DNA of 64,000 nucleotides from Reticulitermes speratus (lineage: Eukaryota > Arthropoda > Insecta > Blattodea > Rhinotermitidae), in NCBI GenBank assembly GCA_021186555.1, contig JAJKFL010000042.1, positions 25,791,521 to 25,855,520 on the forward strand, written 5' to 3'. A program made the position numbers and the translations under genes. Below, piece by piece: positions 45,457 to 55,960 of the stretch. The first letter of the stretch is position 1; the number at the start of each line of letters is the position of its first letter. The notes beneath the pieces are model-generated. The model was not told the origin of the DNA and searched no databases. It was given only the letters and a program-made list of their open reading frames with translations.

Positions 45457-46254
45457 CTGAAATAAAACACAAATTTCTCTGTTTTGTATAAGCCAAAATC
45501 ACAGTGAAGATAACTTTATACATCTGTCATATCTCGCAACTTTGATATACCGTACTGTTCTCATAACTGAAGGTTAATGAAACAGAGACACTATATTGAA
45601 ATTTTATAACTGGTAATGGAAAAAGTCATAGAGAATCAAGCAGCTAACCCAGCCTGCACAGAAATTTATCTATAAAAAATAGATGAGTTTCACAACAAAT
45701 ACACTTAAAAATTATGGAAAATAGTGTAAAACACAAAATCTAAGACAATGCTAGCAAACATGTTGACAATTAAAAGAAACCTGCATCAACACTTACACTT
45801 GTCGTTCATAAAATAACATGATGACACACACAAAAACTGCATTTACATGGAATCAAAAAATTTCACTTCGAAGCAATTAACTAATCAATTTTACATATAA
45901 TTCTTGTACACGGTACAGGTTGACATTTATACAGTGCAGCACTAAAACTCAGTTAAGTTTACTGGAATTTCCATAAAAATGTGACTGAACTGCTTATGGT
46001 AAATGTACTGTGGTTAGAAGTGACTGCAGAATTGATACCATGAACCACCATATACACATTGCCAGCAAAAGGTTTAAAGATGAACTTCAATCTCACACGT
46101 CAGACACAACAGAAGCAACATAATGTCTATAAATGGAGAGTAATTTTCTTCTCAGTATCTAACATAAAAAGTTTAAAAAAATCCAAGGGAAGTGTAGAAA
46201 AACACTCTTTGACAGTTCAGAAAAAATATCTCCTAATTAAGGGCCAGGAAGCAT
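45457..46254. other. Acf1 intron sequence, no element identified
   Basis: AT-rich intron without recognised repeats up to the SINE at 46255. Confidence 0.4.
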
Positions 46255-46324
46255 AGGCAATATAGTGACTACACACTGGACAAGCAAGAAATTGTGATTC
46301 AATTCCCAGCAGGGGCAAGAGATA
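46255..46324 (+). mobile_element. tRNA-derived SINE, family 1, head (split by a pogo element)
   Basis: tRNA-like head: box-A-like gcaatatagtgactacacac and box-B-like tgattcaattcccagcag. It is cut at TA (46323-46324) by the pogo element; the body continues at 47848. Confidence 0.65.
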
Positions 46325-46526
46325 CAGTAAAACCCCGATTTAATGTTCCCGCATTTAGTGATCATTTTTTCATGTCCCGACAATAGCTCCATATAAACAA
46401 TGTATTATTTTCCCGCATGTAGTGAATCCCGATTTAGACAAAAACCTGCATTTAGTGGAAAAATATTACGTACTCATACTTCAATTGTTATTTGACGTTT
46501 CCCGCATTTAGTAAATTTTTTCATGA

Positions 46527-46600
46527 GCTGGGATAGCACCTGGATGGGTGATCATCCAGAAGTGCCTGGTACTGTTGCCTATGTCTAAGTGAGACAAAGT
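46527..46600 (+). repeat. 5S-rRNA-like segment within the pogo element
   Basis: gggatagcacctggatgggt followed by gatcatccag and ggtactgttgcc resembles the 3' part of 5S rRNA (internal promoter box C words such as cttggatgggtgaccg). Only about 50 bp match, so it is a fragment, not a gene. Confidence 0.35.
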
Positions 46601-46822
46601 AGTCTGAAATATGCTGAAACGCAATGGTAGGGGAAACTGTGATGTAATCACTTAGCCAGTCCACTACTCCGATCCTGATGACGTAATGCCTGTCCCCTCT
46701 CCGTCTGCCTTATCTAGAAGTTACTCTGCTGCTGCATGCCTGTTTTGCGATCACTGCGTAAAACTGGAGCATTTGTGAAAAATTATTTCTACTATTTTTA
46801 TTATATTTTTTATTCCTTAATA

Positions 46823-47523
46823 ATGGCTACTAGTAAAAGGAAGAAGTTGACAATTGGGGAAAAAGTGAAAATAATTGAAGTGGAAAAGAAACCAAGCATG
46901 CCCGCAATAGAAATTGCACAGAAATTTAATCTTGCACCATCTTCATTGTTTTGTATAATGAAGAATAAACAATTCATACTAGACGAAGAAGTGAAATGTG
47001 GGGTGACGCCATCAAAAGAAAAAACATCAAATCATCACCATATGACGAAATGGAGAAGATATTGATGACAGAGTGGTTTGAGGGAATGTGCTCTGCCAAC
47101 CTCCCAATCAATGGTGTACTGTTGAAGGAGAAAGCAATTAGGGTAGCAACTAGGCTTAGAATAGAAAACTTTAAGGGCTCCAATGGATGGCTGGGCAGAT
47201 TTAAGAAGCGTCATGGACTTGAATATATAAGTGTTAGTGGCGAAAGTGCTAGTGTTGATGAAGGAACTGTTGACTACTGGAAGAGTGTAACATTGGTAAG
47301 GTATTTACAAGGCTATAAGCCGAATGACATTTTTAATGCAGAAGCAACTGGCATTTTTTTCAACCTTCTTCCATCAAAAACTCTTGCTTCTAGAGGAGAC
47401 AGGTGCCAAGGTGGAAAGAAAAGTAAAGATAGGATAACTGCACTTTTATGTGCAAATTCAGATGGCAGTGAAAAGTTGACGCCTCTAATAATTGGTAAAT
47501 TTGCCAAGCCAAGGTTATTTTAA
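46823..47523 (+). pseudogene. pogo/Tigger transposase, truncated, catalytic block mutated
   Basis: MATSKRKKLTIGEKVKIIEV and IEIAQKFNLAPSSLFCIMKN form the HTH. After a frameshift near 46995 come MTEWFEGMCSANLPINGVLL, GSNGWLGRFKKRHGLEYISV and GESASVDEG. The first catalytic block reads FNAEATGIFFNLLPSKTLAS where active relatives (for example the element at 21.3 kb) have YNADETGLFY, so the catalytic Asp is Glu and the next Glu is Ala. It ends after IIGKFAKPRLF at TAA. Confidence 0.88.
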
Positions 47524-47847
47524 AAATGTACGGGCATTGCCATGTAAATATGCCACTAATAAAAATGCTGGATGACAACGGATATATTTAAAACATTTTC
47601 AATAGCAATGAGGCTTGCTTGTCACTGGAATTTGTTTCTAAATGTTTATTTTAAAAATATTAATATTAGTACTGTGCATACAAAGTTGAAAAATTGATTT
47701 TTATTATAGAGGCCATAATGGAACTAATAAACAAGCAAAATAGATAAATTATACTCATTTTAATTGAAAACCTCCACTTAATGAAAACCTCAATTTAGTG
47801 AAATATATTCTAATCCCCCAGCAATTCATTAAATAGGGGTTTTACTG

Positions 47848-48060
47848 TATTTCTCATCTCTGAAGTGTCTAAACTACCTCTGGGACCAACCCAGCTACCT
47901 CTCTGATAAGTACTGGTGGACACTTTCCCCAGGGTTAAAGCAGCTGGAGTGTGAAACTGACCACTCATCTCCAACTTGTGCCAAGATTAAGACTGAGTGC
48001 AGCTAGACCTCTACTCCTCCCTATACCTTCACAGTGTGCACACAGACAAGCTTATCTTTT
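47848..48060 (+). mobile_element. tRNA-derived SINE, family 1, body (continuation)
   Basis: tttctcatctctgaagtgtc and tctgggaccaacccagctac continue the SINE head at 46255-46324. The later tggagtgtgaaactgacc and ccaacttgtgccaagattaa match the end of the copy at 1.1-1.27 kb. Confidence 0.6.
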
Positions 48061-48260
48061 CCAATGGGATTAAAAGGTAATATGGGAAATTGTATAGAAT
48101 ACAAACTGTAACATTCACTGTAACAACAAGCCAAAAAATATGTTACTATGCTAAAAGAAGTTTAAAATATTCTGCAGCTACCTCTGAATAAAGTTAAAAT
48201 AACATTTCTCAATGTGCAGTACAGTTAGTAAGTTTCTTCAAATAATGCTAACAAACTTAC

Positions 48261-48400
48261 TTTTGTGCATCCTGAGTCTTTTCCTTCTGAACTTCATCCT
48301 CATCTGATTCTTGAGAAAATAGACGTCTCGTCCTTTTAGAAGCACGAATCTTTTCTGGCGGTCGACATTTTGGGCAAAACCAGTCTCCTTGTGGAACTTT
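48261..48400 (-). CDS. Acf1: Acf1/BAZ1A-type protein, end of first PHD finger and acidic linker exon
   Basis: Acceptor tttatatag, donor gtaagt. It reads KVPQGDWFCPKCRPPEKIRA, SKRTRRLFSQESDEDEVQKE and KTQDAQ. The first 12 residues hold the last zinc-ligand pair (CPKC) of PHD finger 1 (human BAZ1A: VPEGDWFCPECRP). A basic then acidic linker follows (KRTRR, ESDEDE), as in BAZ1A. Phase 0 in, phase 2 out. Confidence 0.92.
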
Positions 48401-48675
48401 CTATATAAATATAAAACATAAATTTTAATATACCTGTTTACATTTATAAATTGCAAATGAAAGCAGTAAGTCACAAAACATGGCAGTCTATAATTACACA
48501 AATTTGGGAACACTGCAGTAAAAATTTTTATAAATTCAACATGTCAATGAACATGGAGATACTTGTGTGATCTAATCGAATAAGAAATTTTATAGAAATC
48601 AAAACACAACATATATGTTCTAAGAAAGCTAATATCTAGATAGATCGGTAGCTTAGGAAGACAAGATCAACATAC

Positions 48676-48815
48676 GATTAACTTGGGTTTAAGGCAATAA
48701 AGATGGTGTCCCTTATTGCATCCATCACAAAGCAGCATGTTCTCAGCATCACCTCGGCGTCTACATAAACGACAATGAGCATTTGAGGCTGATCTGGACC
48801 ACTGAATACTGTTAA
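48676..48815 (-). CDS. Acf1: Acf1/BAZ1A-type protein, first PHD finger exon
   Basis: Acceptor attctttcag, donor gtatgt; phase 1 in, 0 out. A split Val codon is followed by NSIQWSRSASNAHCRLCRRR and GDAENMLLCDGCNKGHHLYC, then LKPKLI. Zinc ligands CRLC, CDGC, His and Cys of HHLYC are visible; CPKC comes from the next exon. The GDAENMLLCDGC signature is almost identical to BAZ1A (GDAENMVLCDGC), the strongest single point for the family assignment. Confidence 0.93.
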
Positions 48816-49229
48816 CTGAAAGAATGGGTGTCAAAACATTAAACAAAATTCTTTACACTACTCTAAATGCTGTACTTAACTGAAAATGCAGATATTCGTC
48901 TGCTCAGAAGGTTGAAATTTGAACATAAGGCTCAGTTACCATGTAAAATTACTCTAATGGGCCATTCTGACAAAAAGTTTATAGAACACAATTACAGCAA
49001 AAATTATATCAAAACTAGATGGCTTGTGGGGGAGTACTTCCTGTATGAAGTCCCAAGCCAGCAAAATTCCAGGTTTCATGTGCATTTCGTAAAATATGAT
49101 AGCAGTGTCACTGTAATTTCCACAGTAAAGGAACTGTGAGAGAAAAACACACATCATATTAAAAAATGGCTGAAGATACTTAAACACATAATCATTCAGC
49201 ACAACTACACATCTCTTTTTTCTGATATT

Positions 49230-49271
49230 GCTGCTACATGTTTCAATTGTACACAACCATCTTCAGGCAGC
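49230..49271 (-). ncRNA. Hammerhead-ribozyme-like motif, best copy, sense to the Acf1 intron
   Basis: Minus strand: stem I left GCUGC (plus 49267-49271), CUGAAGA (49260-49266), a U, helix II GGUUG-UGUA-CAAUU, GAAA (49241-49244), stem III of A-U and C-G around a two-base loop, cleavage triplet GUA (49235-49237), then GCAGC (49230-49234), a perfect 5-bp partner of GCUGC. All invariant core bases of a type I hammerhead (C3, U4, G5, A6, G8, A9, G12, A13, A14) are present. Helix II is weak (two G-U pairs) and one extra U precedes it. Being on the minus strand, it would be transcribed within the Acf1 pre-mRNA. Confidence 0.5.
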
Positions 49272-49343
49272 TGATTAAACTGTGTAGATCAGTACAATCT
49301 AAATTCTTATAATGTATGTACAGTACAATACCCCAAACTATGA

Positions 49344-49391
49344 ATTATTATTATTATTATTGTTATTATTATTATTATTTATTTATTTATA
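49344..49391 (+). repeat. ATT/ATTT microsatellite
   Basis: Run of att triplets with one gtt, then attt tetramers. Confidence 0.9.
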
Positions 49392-49976
49392 TTAAAACCT
49401 CTGAAGCATTTCAATTAACATATTCATCGCTGGCAGTTCTTTTCATTTTTACGCACTCACTACAAAGTAAATTTAATTTTTGTAAGCAGTTAATTTTCTC
49501 TTTGTTTAACTCTGTTGGTTTCTCAGTACCTGTTTTACATTTTATGAGCCCTTCTCATTAAATGTTGTTTTGTGTGGCTGAGAAGTATGGGTAAGATACT
49601 GTTTCCCTCTTTTCCTTGTTTGTGCTACTCTTTTTGCCTGAGTACAAAATCTGAAAGTCCTAAATTGTCTTTGATTTTTCAAACAGGAAATTAAAAAGTA
49701 CATAAATATTTTTGGCAGATGAGATGTTGACAGCTATTTTTACTTATGAAGTAGAGATGAATTCAGATTCCAAAAACAGTCTTTGTGCTACTGTGGTACA
49801 GAGAACTGTTTAAATAACACCAATATGGGAACAGTCTTAACAATAAATGACCTGGCATAATTTTCTGAACTCAGACATTCCTCATTTTTACTGAAAAAAG
49901 TATCATTTGTGCTACATAATTCTTGCCCCTCCTTTAATTATCCAAGTGCTCAGTTTACCTGTCAATTCTAGTGTCA

Positions 49977-50217
49977 TTAATCAACCCTTTAAAGCCCAGT
50001 GGTTCCTTTATGTTCTATCGGTTTAATATTAAAAAATTTGACATTCTGACCAGAGTGCATTTTTGTGGTCTATATGGATCTCAGAACGAAGTGTGATTAT
50101 TTCGCTATACAACATTAACTGATTTGTTTTTATAACTGAGATGGAATGTGTTTACTGCACAGTACAGCCTGAATATTCTAACATAATTCAGATGAACCTT
50201 AGCCTTTAAAAGGTTAA
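49977..50217. mobile_element. Possible degenerate piggyBac-type MITE
   Basis: ttaatcaaccctttaaagcc at the left and, reversed, ttaaccttttaaaggctaag at the right. TTAA at both ends but imperfect arms. Confidence 0.45.
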
Positions 50218-50280
50218 TATGGTTTAATGCAATGGCTAAGGAACAAATTCCTGCTTATTCCTTTCATAATTAACACTCAC

Positions 50281-50385
50281 CAAGTGATGTAAAATGAAGA
50301 AACAACTGTGAAAAGCTTGTAGAAGCCATTAAACTCACTTCCCATCGTTTCATCAGTGTGATATCATTAGAGTCATCCTCTGCAC
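50281..50385 (-). CDS. Acf1: Acf1/BAZ1A-type protein, exon before the PHD fingers (helical)
   Basis: Acceptor atgctttcag, donor gtgagt; phase 1 in and out. A split Gly codon precedes AEDDSNDITLMKRWEVSLMA and STSFSQLFLHFTSL. This matches the BAZ1A segment DRWRESLLSSASLSQVFLHL, a conserved helix pair just N-terminal to the PHD fingers. Confidence 0.88.
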
Positions 50386-50484
50386 CTGAAAGCATATTGA
50401 AATCAGTATTGAGGTACCTCAAATTTCCTACAGAATGCAAGCAAGTTGCTATGTTTCAAGTTTTGGAGATTATGATCCACTTAC

Positions 50485-50655
50485 CAAGTGGTTTCTGCAG
50501 GTACTTTTTTTCTACACTTTGTGCAATTTGAAGGATCGCACTGGCAAGGTTGGTAACCACAGGATTCTGCTGGCTACTTTGCTCACCATCCTCCAGCAGA
50601 AGTCGGCCAGGATCTCTGTAGCAAATCTCTGTATCTGCTGAACTGCTGCTTCTCT
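50485..50655 (-). CDS. Acf1: Acf1/BAZ1A-type protein, exon with conserved VVxxLAxAxLQIxQxVE helix
   Basis: Acceptor tatattgttag, donor gtaagt; phase 1 in and out. A split Glu codon is followed by RSSSSADTEICYRDPGRLLL, EDGEQSSQQNPVVTNLASAI and LQIAQSVEKKYLQKPL. The second half aligns with BAZ1A VVHYLAMALFQIEQGIERRFLKAPL. The Ser/Asp-rich first part is a flexible linker. Confidence 0.88.
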
Positions 50656-51119
50656 CTAACAATATAAACATTTAAATTTGAATGACTAAAGGGTTGCACA
50701 AAAGATCGATAACGGTCGAAGTGCACGGGTCACTGTGGTGCCCACCCTTCCGTATTCTATTCTATTCTAAATTTGAATGAACGGCATGTTATAAACTGTT
50801 ATGCATGCACTGCAGTGACTCTTAGCTTCACACAGTTAGTTAAGTGACTGTCAGTTCACCAACACATTACACACAATTTCAACATCGCTGTTTGCTGTAG
50901 TGTATTTTGCAGTAAACTCTCAATTTTAATCAGCTTCACTTACAGGAATGCCTAAAAATTAAATATTTCCAGAACTCTTTCAGAACTTACATATTTAACA
51001 ATTCCAGAATAAAAAAGAAACATTAAAGTTGATGTTCAGGTGTAACACAAGAAAAAACAGAAAATATTATGTGCTGAATCCTTATGATACAAAATACTTA
51101 TCAACCAAATCCACAGTAT

Positions 51120-51560
51120 AGTTATGCATTTAACCAAGAAATGTGCTGCCTTTTACGGGCCCAAAGGTCCATTACCATACTCACATGCACTATCCAATGG
51201 AACTTAGCATGAGCCAGATGGTTTCCAGTCCTTATCCTCATACCTTATTAATCAAATTTAATACTAACCTCCCATTTACACCTAGGTCTCCCAAATGGTC
51301 TCGGCCCTACAGGTCTAGCAACTAAAATTTCTTCCATGCATGCTATGTGCACTTCTATCTCATTCCTGACTATTGCCCTAATTATATTTGGTGAAGAGTC
51401 CGAATTATGAAGCACCTTACACCGAAATTTATTCCACCATTCTGTTATGCCTCACCCATATGCCCAAATATTCTCCTCAGCACCTTGTTCTCGAACACCC
51501 ATTCATACACGTAAAATTACAGTTCTGTATACTTTATTCTTTTTATTTTTAGACAGATGA
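51120..51560 (-). mobile_element. LINE 3' fragment related to the 7.4-kb element
   Basis: Minus-strand words VFENKVLRRIFGHMG, NSDSSPNIIRAI and RPFGRPRCKWEVSIKFD match, with shifts, [25 protein letters not shown] and [14 protein letters not shown] of the element at 7.5-8.0 kb. Only the RT C-terminal end remains. Confidence 0.65.
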
Positions 51561-53116
51561 TGGAAATAAATAAATGGCTGCAAATGCCCCTCAAACTGTA
51601 TCTGCTGTTACTTTATTCATAAATCCTTGAAAAGAACCTACAATTAGGATATACAGTCTATAAAAGTTGTGAACTTTCTATTCTTGCTACACTTTATATA
51701 AAAATGTACACTCATTCCAATAACTACGAGTGCATCTTTAATCCCTGCTCTGAGCACAGCAGCTGTCACAGAAGCTTTATCACACATGAAGTCTGCCTCC
51801 AGTAGGAATTTATAGTTCACATTTACCCTGCAGTTCAAATTCATTAATTTCATACAAAAATCTCAAAGTGCTGACCAGCTTCTAAGCAGCCCTCGCACCT
51901 ACTGAGAATATTTCTTGGCGCATCTTGCAGATTTTGGCATTTTCTCTTTGAATGCTGTCTTTCAGTTACAAAATCTGTATGTTACACACATATTCAGGGC
52001 AGCCACTGAGAAGTCAGCTGTGTTAGTCATGGCATTATCCTGTATGAAGTAACTGTACACTCTTTCTTCTTCTGTTAATTTGCTGAAGAATGGTTCCAAA
52101 ATTAACCAAAGTAGCAGTATGAATTTACTGTTTCTTTGAAAAACACAGGCCCTATGATTCTGCATGCACTCACAGTACACCAGACTCTGACGTTGACTTT
52201 ATGGTCTTGCAAAGGAAGCTGTTGTACTGCACGGGAATATTCACAACACCAATTCCTGTTATTCTGACTGTTTACATTCTTATTTCATGTGAAACATGCC
52301 TCATCCAAGAAAACCATGAGTTCCGGATCAAGAAATCCACTGGATACCAGTTCTTAAAACCACTTTTTGCCTTGTGAGCTAAGGCTTGTGACATTCCACA
52401 CTGAACAGCCAACCAGAACAAAGGTTTTCTGGGGTTAATTTCCACTCAAGTGCCAATATCATCCAATTTCTAATCAGTTAAAACACAACATTTTTTATTT
52501 TTTTCTTTTCCTTTATTTTTATGTCATCGCCGCCGCCGCTGTTGCTGCTGCTGTTCTGCACTGAACCTGTTCCTCAAAACTCTTCCACTCTTCCGCATAC
52601 TGCTGTTTCACACAGCACTACTGATACAGGACTTTTTTAAACAAATTCAGTGATATTTTTTCATTATGCATACTCTGCAAAAGTACCGCAAATGAATGTG
52701 GTCTGTTGAACAGACTAAATTTATCGCATGCACTGACCTCTCTATGAGACAAAAACACAAGTGAGTGAGTCTCATGTTGCAATGTATGTACATTAGAAAG
52801 GATGATGCAACACTGTTGACCTTGCATTACCAAACTCTTTTCACTATGCTCACATCAGAGATTAAAGATAGAATCTGTACTACTCATTAACGTCCACTGA
52901 AATGTAGATATCCCATTCACTTTATTCACTACATACGCCGAGATACACTGTTCATCTGCGCATAACTTCAGCTTTAGGGTTTAGCTTGTATGGTATGCTG
53001 GAGATGTTCAGACGTCCTGGTGTACACTGCAGTCACCATCTTCATGACACAGCTAAACCCAGCTAGCTGATACATTAGACACAAGATGCAAAAACTGTTG
53101 GGCAAGAGTTTCTCAC
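51561..53116. other. Acf1 intron sequence, no element identified
   Basis: A short cgccgccgccgctgttgctg trinucleotide patch lies near 52529-52560. No gene recognised on either strand. Confidence 0.4.
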
Positions 53117-53159
53117 CTTCGTTATCCTCTTCCACTGGAATGTCACTGGAAACCACAGC
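53117..53159 (-). CDS. Acf1: Acf1/BAZ1A-type protein, 43-bp micro-exon
   Basis: Acceptor cttttattacag, donor gtgaga. It encodes AVVSSDIPVEEDNE plus one base, an acidic linker between the WHIM-type exon and the next helical exon. Short, but the phases (0 in, 1 out) are exactly those needed by its neighbours. Confidence 0.75.
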
Positions 53160-53832
53160 CTGTAATAAAAGTAAACAAATTAATACAAGGAACTACAATG
53201 TAAATCTTACTTTCACTATCAGCATAAAATAATATTTCATAAAACTAATATGGTGGCATTTCAGATGTTGGTACCAAGCTCTATACTTTCAAATCTACCT
53301 TACCATCAAATCAATATAATTACAAATACAGGCACAGGCTCTTGAAAAACCTACAATGAGGGAAATAACTATATTTTCATAAAATATAAAAAATGTCTGA
53401 CCATGTTACTGCCAAACACCTTTCACTAACACTTGCATTTGCCTACCTTTTTTAAAATATAATGTTCAAGTACAGAGCATATCTATTATACACATTCTTT
53501 CAAGCATTAATATTACAAAACTGTAACCTATGAAGGTTTATGAAAGCGTGACTGTGACCTATGGAGGTTTCCAAGAGCTAGTCATCTGACAAGTATAAAA
53601 AGCATTTACGACTACAGTGGCCTAGCTAGTCTTTTGGCACGCAGGGTGAGTAAGCACAATGACCACTCCTAACAAGAAGTTACAAATTTAAAAAGCAATC
53701 ACTCATTTAACTTCCTTCCATTTTGCTCAATAATTTAACATTTTCTGAGCACAGAAAATCAAAATTTTTCAATTAAAACATTCATTTTGCCACCCCCTGC
53801 ACCCTGCTGCCCACAGTGGCCACACCACTCAT

Positions 53833-53846
53833 CCCCCCCCCCCCCC
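53833..53846 (+). repeat. Poly-C tract (14 bp)
   Basis: Uninterrupted C run in unassigned intron sequence between 53160 and 53950. Confidence 0.9.
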
Positions 53847-53949
53847 TTCCTGGCCTATGCCACTGACTACCATATGAGATTGCATAACAAGATGATAGTA
53901 GCAGAATATATCACATTAGATGGATAATCATTACAGTCAAATTATTTAC

Positions 53950-54905
53950 AAATATAGGCAGGTCTCATTTTATGCGATTTATTTTTGTGCGATTTTGCTT
54001 TAACACGACTTGAAAATTTACACCACTTTTCAAATTTATTGCAATAATTTTCGGTTTAACACAATTTGGCATAGACAATCCGTGGCCGCACTTATCTTCT
54101 GTAGGAGGCTAGCAGAAAGCAACGTCACTGTCACACCATCAGTCACATGTGTGGACTGATTACACGGTGATGCAATTACACGGATCATTTAGTTTCCTCT
54201 TCAACAGCATTGGCTTTTCTTACCAATACGAGTGATAAATGTAAATCGGTATCACCTAGTGCAATCCAAGTGAAAAATTAATCAAAGACAATCAGTATTG
54301 AAGAGAAATTAGACATAATAAGCCAATGCGAAGAAGGTGAACGAATTGTTCACATATGACGTTATGCTAGACTCGCTCACAGTAGCGTACATGCAATTCA
54401 TGATAATGCTGATAGAATTAAAGAAAGTGCTACATCAGGAACTAAAGTGAGCACTAAACGAACCCCTTATTCAAGGAGGTCAACTATGGAACGTATGGAA
54501 AAATGTTGAGTACTTGGACAGACGATCAGAATCAATGCCACATGGCTGTAAGCATGTTTTTGGTTCAAGCCAAGGCTCGTTCTATTTATGAGGATCTGTC
54601 AAAGGGTAATGATAATGTTAAACCACCTAGTGCAAGTACAGGTTGGTTTAGCAGGCTCACAAAGATATAATTTTCATAACATTAAAATGACTGGGGAAGT
54701 TGCTTCTGCTGACACTGTGGCTGTCATACACAATATAGGTGAGGTTGTCAATCCCCTAAACCACAAGAAATATATTGTTTTAAATGTGAATATTGTATTT
54801 GATTTGCATAACATTTATCAGGAATGTAACCCTGGTGTAAAACAAGACCTGCCTGTAAATGTAAAACTTCAGCAGAATTTATGCCAAGGCAATTAAACAT
54901 TGATG
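53950..54905 (+). mobile_element. TIGD1/Tigger1-like transposon fragment, N-terminal part
   Basis: A Tigger-type start (gcaggtctcattttatgcga) is followed by shifted coding for VHAIHDNADRIKESA and SGTKVSTKRTPYSRRSTMER, then ARSIYEDLSKGNDNVKPPSA. After another shift YNFHNIKMTGEVASADT follows. These are the HTH and CENP-B-type domain of Tigger1/TIGD1 transposases. The catalytic domain is missing. It ends 33 bp before the Acf1 exon at 54938. Confidence 0.8.
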
Positions 54906-54937
54906 GAGTGGAGGGCTACTGTATGTTATGTACTCAC

Positions 54938-55048
54938 ATTCTTCTCTTCCTTCTTCAAGTGACTTTCTAAACCCCATACAAGCTTGTCACATTGTCTGTC
55001 ATAACTTCTGTTGTTAATGGAACTCCGCCACACCTCCCGACTATAAAC
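54938..55048 (-). CDS. Acf1: Acf1/BAZ1A-type protein, WHIM-region exon 2
   Basis: Acceptor tgtgtttgcag, donor gtgagta; phase 0 both sides, 37 codons: VYSREVWRSSINNRSYDRQC then DKLVWGLESHLKKEEKN. Joined to the previous exon it gives GSLKVYSREVWRSSI, matching BAZ1A GAIKVTDRHIWRSAL. The WHIM region is known to contact ISWI and linker DNA in this family. Confidence 0.9.
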
Positions 55049-55845
55049 CTGCAAACACAGCTACACACACTCAACTGGAATTTACAGAGTCAAAGGAATA
55101 TCTTGTGATCAATGAACTGAAGACAGCACATCAACATTTCAAATGTTTGTACATGAATCTTGCAGTAACAAAATTTGGGAAACCTGAAGGGATTAAAAAT
55201 GACACATGTTCTAAATGTCCTGTTACTTTGAAGATGGCAACACTACTCTTTCATCCATTATACTGTGATGACCTCACTATACCATTTTTAGGCATATTTG
55301 CAACGTGCAGAGTGCCTACTGCAATCAATCTGTCCATCTGCCTGTCCAGCTCAATGCACATAGCACACACTCAAGATCTGCTGAATGAATCTTCGCAAAT
55401 TGGGAAATGTACCAGAAACTGTTGCGAATCCTCAATTTTGGTTAAATTAAACATAATGACACTTCACACGCAGACCAATGTGCATCTGTGCGCCCATCTC
55501 CCACATACACAAGCTTAACCACATCTCACGAGAAACACAACGAAGTCTTAACATTTGCCAACCTATCATCCCACACAACAAACAACAAAAAGCCTCCAAG
55601 TGCATTTACACTGCATTAAAGAAAGGTTTATTTTATTCTTTTAATGTATTGCTCTACCAGAATATGAGTCTCAAGCTATACTCTTCACTGTTGCTACATG
55701 TGTCCTTTGCATTCTAGCAAAAGTGCTACAAATAAGCATGTGAGGAACTACATATCTGTTGCTACGTTATGAAGAAATTACAGTACGTGTCATATTAAAA
55801 AACTCTAAGGATATATTTAAAGAAGAAGTATTTTATCTGAAATAT
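55049..55845. other. Acf1 intron sequence, no element identified
   Basis: The 137-residue plus-strand frame at 55105-55518 shows no family motifs and is judged fortuitous. Confidence 0.4.
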
Positions 55846-55850
55846 AGTAA

Positions 55851-55960
55851 GACTCTCATTTAACAGACTAATAGGGGGAACAGATTGTCCATTAAACCTG
55901 AATGCCCATAACTTGCAAGAGTGTATTTAAAAACCCATAAACACCACCATACTGAAAAAA
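55851..55960. repeat. Tigger-type terminus fragment
   Basis: agtaagactctcatttaaca resembles the end of the jerky-like element at 9598 (cagtagactctgaaattaac). No second end found. Confidence 0.35.

Larger units (their letters stand above)
46325..47847 (+). mobile_element. pogo/Tigger DNA transposon, internally deleted (1523 bp), inserted in a SINE
   Basis: Ends cagtaaaaccccgatttaat and, reversed, cagtaaaacccctatttaat are near-identical inverted repeats with TA on both sides. The transposase frame covers the N-terminal half; the segment with the second and third catalytic residues is deleted. Confidence 0.9.
48816..50280. other. Acf1 intron with a hammerhead-like motif, ATT microsatellite and a degenerate MITE
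   Basis: No gene. The named repeats are listed separately; the remainder is AT-rich. Confidence 0.5.

Noticed and set aside
52529..52560. GCC/GCT trinucleotide run as a possible coding repeat
   Set aside because: No open frame or splice context supports coding; a short microsatellite.
55105..55518. 137-codon plus-strand frame
   Set aside because: No splice context, no conserved motif, and composition like surrounding intron.
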